DNA of 64,000 nucleotides. Origin: Siphonodentalium dalli (Eukaryota; Mollusca; Scaphopoda; Gadilida; Siphonodentaliidae). Below are positions 61,737 to 64,000 of this stretch, one piece after another. The notes under the pieces are model-generated. The model was not told the origin of the DNA. It saw only the letters and a list, made by a program, of their open reading frames with translations, and did not search any database. Within the stretch, counting starts at the first letter, position 1, and each line of letters opens with the position of its first letter. The stretch covers positions 116,516,723-116,580,722 of the forward strand of contig CP136063.1 in assembly GCA_032622095.1 (NCBI GenBank), in the 5' to 3' direction. A program made the position numbers and the translations under genes.

Positions 61737-61815
61737 GATGTTGTTTCCTGGCCTTGATTGTCCGTACGCATACAATGATAGAAATGACAACTATGCCTGA
61801 AACAATCCCACAGCT
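61737..61815 (-). pseudogene. Decayed duplicate of the transmembrane exon
   Basis: On the minus strand this aligns with the exon candidate at 62104-62189: gtgatagct, gggattgttt and tatcattgt are shared, and both are followed by related sequence gtgtga(a/g)ttt. Here a 2-bp GT insertion after gatagct shifts the frame. Downstream of it the frame reads GIVSGIVVISIIVCVRTIKA and then RKQH, a hydrophobic segment followed by basic residues, as expected of a membrane anchor and its cytosolic edge. It ends at a good donor, catc|gtaagt (GT at 61735-61736). It could be functional only if an acceptor downstream of the insertion were used, so I call it a likely pseudo-exon. Confidence 0.35.
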
Positions 61816-61823
61816 ATCACAGC

Positions 61824-62057
61824 AACGAACATGGGTGTAAACAAGTAAGTGTAGCGCATGTCAATTAATCAACGAACATGGGTGTAAGCAAGTAAGTGTA
61901 GCGCATGTCAATTAATCAACGAACATGGGTGTAAGCAAGTAAGTGTAGCGCATGTCAATTAATCAACGAACATGGGTGTAAGCAAGTAAGTGTAGCGCAT
62001 GTCAATTAATCAACGAACATGGTGTAAGCAAGTAAGTGTAGCGCATGTCAATTAATC
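61824..62057 (+). repeat. 47-bp minisatellite, five copies
   Basis: Units start with aacgaacatggg at 61824, 61871, 61918, 61965 and 62012. The first four are 47 bp; the last is 46 bp and lacks one G. Each unit contains gtgtaagcaagtaagtgtag and gcatgtcaattaatc, and the copies are almost identical apart from an A in the first unit. The unit joins the border of the 61.75-kb pseudo-exon to sequence that also follows both exon copies, so the array formed inside the duplicated exon region. Confidence 0.95.
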
Positions 62058-62103
62058 TTGCACTCAGTTAAACTCACACATACCAGTTATTTTGCCTTTG
62101 TTC

Positions 62104-62189
62104 CTATGACATACGCATGCCAATGATAACAATGATGATAGCACCAGCAACCATGCATAAAACAATCCCAGCTATCACACCACGAGACA
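62104..62189 (-). CDS. Candidate transmembrane exon of a cell-surface protein
   Basis: Read on the minus strand, a pyrimidine-rich tract and ccttatctgcag form a good splice acceptor ending at 62190. After two bases the frame reads SRGVIAGIVLCMVAGA followed by IIIVIIGMRMS and a TAG stop at 62104-62106. The hydrophobic core of about 21 residues ended by arginine is typical of a single membrane-spanning segment. A phase-1 start and a TM-only exon are common in animal receptors. A donor-like GTATGT lies inside (gcatgc|gtatgt, GT just after 62118) and another, ctg|gtatgt, at 62083, so the exon may end elsewhere and the stop might not be used. No extracellular domain exon was found towards 64,000. 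The protein family is unknown. Confidence 0.35.
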
Positions 62190-63167
62190 CTGCAGATAAG
62201 GAAATATTAAAGACATATTATGTACATAATTCAGTGAATAAAACCGATAAGCTAGTACGCCCAAACACTATTTCCACTGGAAGAAAGACGTATTCAACTA
62301 AGATTATCGAAAATTCCAACCACATCGACCATACCATATCAGAGAACACAATGTTTGAATTATGCACGAATGTAAATATTTATAAGGTTGTCTATAAAAT
62401 ATACCAAAACCGAAGATCGTAATATGTATATCATAGAAGTGACAGGTGCCTATCACAATAGACACAACCATCCAAAGACATATATATAAGACAAGGTAAC
62501 TATCTACCAGATTACCCAAATTTCCACCACCAGGCGTTGTCAATCTGTTGCTAAAATATATTACCAAAAAAACATTATTCAACTATAACTATAACGTTTG
62601 TCCCCGGGTGACTATGGTTATTTTTAGCATATCAACCGACTCTGTCAATTGATTGTATCAAACGTTACAGCCATCGGAATATAATAATAATTCTGGCAAA
62701 AATTTCTGGTCGGACATTTACTGGGCACACCGACTAAACAAATTTTTCTGAGGGGACCAGAGAGTATAATTAATGTTTGTCAGTGACATTTGTCAAGACT
62801 TTCATTGGATGAATGTCAGGTATGTTGACAGATGGTTAAATAGATGACCACCTTGTTTTATATATATATATCTATGGGGTGAGGGTCTATTGTAACAGGC
62901 AAATGTGTTAGAAGCCACAGTAAAATACGATTTCGTTATTTCACTGTAGATTTCGCTATTTCAATGCAACTTGTAAACGTGTAAACATATCTTTATTTCC
63001 AACTACAAGCAAATAACATAATATACAAATAACACAGAAGTTCAAAATAGAAAGTGATAACATAATGAAACGGGGATCATTGATGCATTCTCTTATAGAT
63101 GGCAGTCTCCCACATGGGAGTCTCCCATATCGGGCCTTGCATATATCAGATAATACATTGTACTAGC
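62190..63167. other. AT-rich intron-like stretch
   Basis: If the exon at 62.1 kb is real, this would be its upstream intron. It has a (TA)n run near 62,862-62,874 and ORFs of about 90-100 codons on both strands near 62,117-62,582 with no recognised content. The stretch 63,096-63,160 has ctccca(c/t)atggg-like palindromic words that belong to the neighbouring dispersed repeat. Confidence 0.45.
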
Positions 63168-63298
63168 AATATTTACCTTGACCTCGTAACCCAGTGCATT
63201 CTCGAAAAATGCGACGTTTCCTATGGGAGACTCGTATATAAGATAATTCACTGGAACGGGGTCTTTAATGCTGCATCAACGCAGATGCCGTCATGAAA
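63168..63298 (-). repeat. Dispersed repeat, copy 2 (inverted relative at 52.0 kb)
   Basis: The reverse complement of this 131-bp stretch shares tttcatga, gatgcagcattaaa, tacgagtctcccata, tgcactgg, ttac and ggtcaaggt with 52018-52157, in the same order. The adjoining plus-strand words gagtctcccatat and cttgcatatat (about 63,117-63,145) resemble the same family again in the other orientation, so the element may have internal symmetry. Confidence 0.65.
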
Positions 63299-64000
63299 TT
63301 TGAATGTTTGAAATCCCCTAATTATTTTATAAAGCAATCCAAAGTCTGTTTAAACATCATGTGAAATGTGTTCCCGAACTTGAGACCTACAACTATACGA
63401 CAATACACCTACTTGTGCGTATTAAATGGAGGATGTGATTGTGACATGTGTGTTTCGCTCATAACAAATTATGAAATGAGTCTTAGAACTGTCTGTTTAG
63501 TCGAGCCTTTGGTGAGACAAAACAGAACAGTTTAGACGAGTTTCATAAATTTCATGATAGGCACAGTTTCATATTATATGTATCATGGCCCGATTTGAGT
63601 TGATTTATATATGAAATACTACGCTGATACAGTATGAATTGGTTAAACTAAAATAATTCAGAATGTGCATGAAACGCGTCGCAACACGATGAAGTGAATG
63701 CATGCATCCGTACAAAAACATAGTTCCGATGTTCGAGTCTAGTTACTATTTCCCAAAATATGTATATATTTCAAATACCACATACTTGACTTAGATTAGA
63801 TTTAGTGAATGATTTGTGTTTGTTTCGAGAATATTGAAAGCTTTTAGACCCAACTTTCCCATCGCCATGGCAACTGTCACTGCAACCTATCAACCTGCCA
63901 GTTTGTTGACTTCCAAGTACAATCACCTGCTATTTTCAATGAGCCATGACTGTTAATCGACGATGAATGTAGAAACAAAACAAAGATTTTTAAGTTGATA
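63299..64000. other. AT-rich stretch to the window end
   Basis: No ORF, repeat or RNA gene is recognised. It holds one RFX-like X-box (see separate entry). Confidence 0.45.
63861..63874. promoter_or_regulatory. RFX X-box-like motif
   Basis: ATCGCCATGGCAAC, read on the other strand as GTTGCCATGGCGAT, has one perfect X-box half and one partial half. As with the motif at 52.9 kb, only the motif supports it. Confidence 0.2.

Noticed and set aside
62117-62582. Frames of 101 codons (plus) and 92 codons (minus)
   Set aside because: The plus frame is antisense to the transmembrane exon candidate, and the minus frame has no recognised content or splice support.
63099-63296. 65-codon plus-strand frame
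   Set aside because: It lies across the dispersed repeat and reflects that repeat's palindromic words.

Overview
The window looks like nuclear DNA of a multicellular eukaryote, most likely an animal and plausibly a marine invertebrate; the species cannot be read from the sequence. Evidence for this is a very long satellite array followed by AT-rich, intron-like DNA carrying SINE-like, LTR-like and foldback repeats, one candidate transmembrane exon, and no operons or dense coding.

Bases 1 to about 51,940 (81% of the window) are one uninterrupted head-to-tail array of a 174-bp satellite, about 298 monomers, all in the same orientation. The array is already under way at base 1, so its true length is unknown. 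The consensus monomer is 51% GC with 11 CpG sites, the number expected by chance (hand count). Monomers fall into diagnostic classes, here named A to H. In the best-preserved places they follow the fixed order A-B-C-D-E-F-G-H, an eight-monomer higher-order repeat of about 1.39 kb (clean copy at 40,185-41,579). Other parts are 5-mer modules, GH dimer expansions and multi-kb blocks copied to distant places in the array. The last 2.5 kb (about 49,400-51,940) is a simpler monomeric edge with private variants. This layout of homogenised core and unordered edge resembles known centromeric or pericentromeric satellites, but nothing in the sequence proves centromere function. Each monomer holds a perfect AP-1/bZIP site (TGACTCA), an AT-rich dyad symmetry, and a 36-codon micro-ORF behind a near-ideal Kozak context.

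Bases 51,941 to 64,000 are a unique, AT-rich flank. The junction carries a short GGGAACT tandem repeat. Beyond it lie a dispersed repeat present as two inverted copies (52.0 and 63.2 kb), foldback elements (52.5, 54.0 and 56.3 kb), a tRNA-derived SINE candidate with an A box, an AAAC tail and a 12-bp target-site duplication (54.45-54.73 kb), a short LTR-like sequence with a TATA box (54.9 kb), a nested duplication (55.1-56.0 kb), a degenerate tandem repeat (57.4-57.9 kb), a GC-rich palindrome cluster (60.5 kb) and a 47-bp minisatellite (61.8-62.06 kb).

No complete protein gene is recognisable. The best coding hints are a minus-strand transmembrane exon at 62.1 kb with a good splice acceptor and a decayed duplicate at 61.75 kb, a 57-codon plus-strand ORF with a signal-peptide-like start at 61.08 kb, and a 154-codon minus-strand ORF at 53 kb of unknown meaning. 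No rRNA, functional tRNA or CRISPR array was found.
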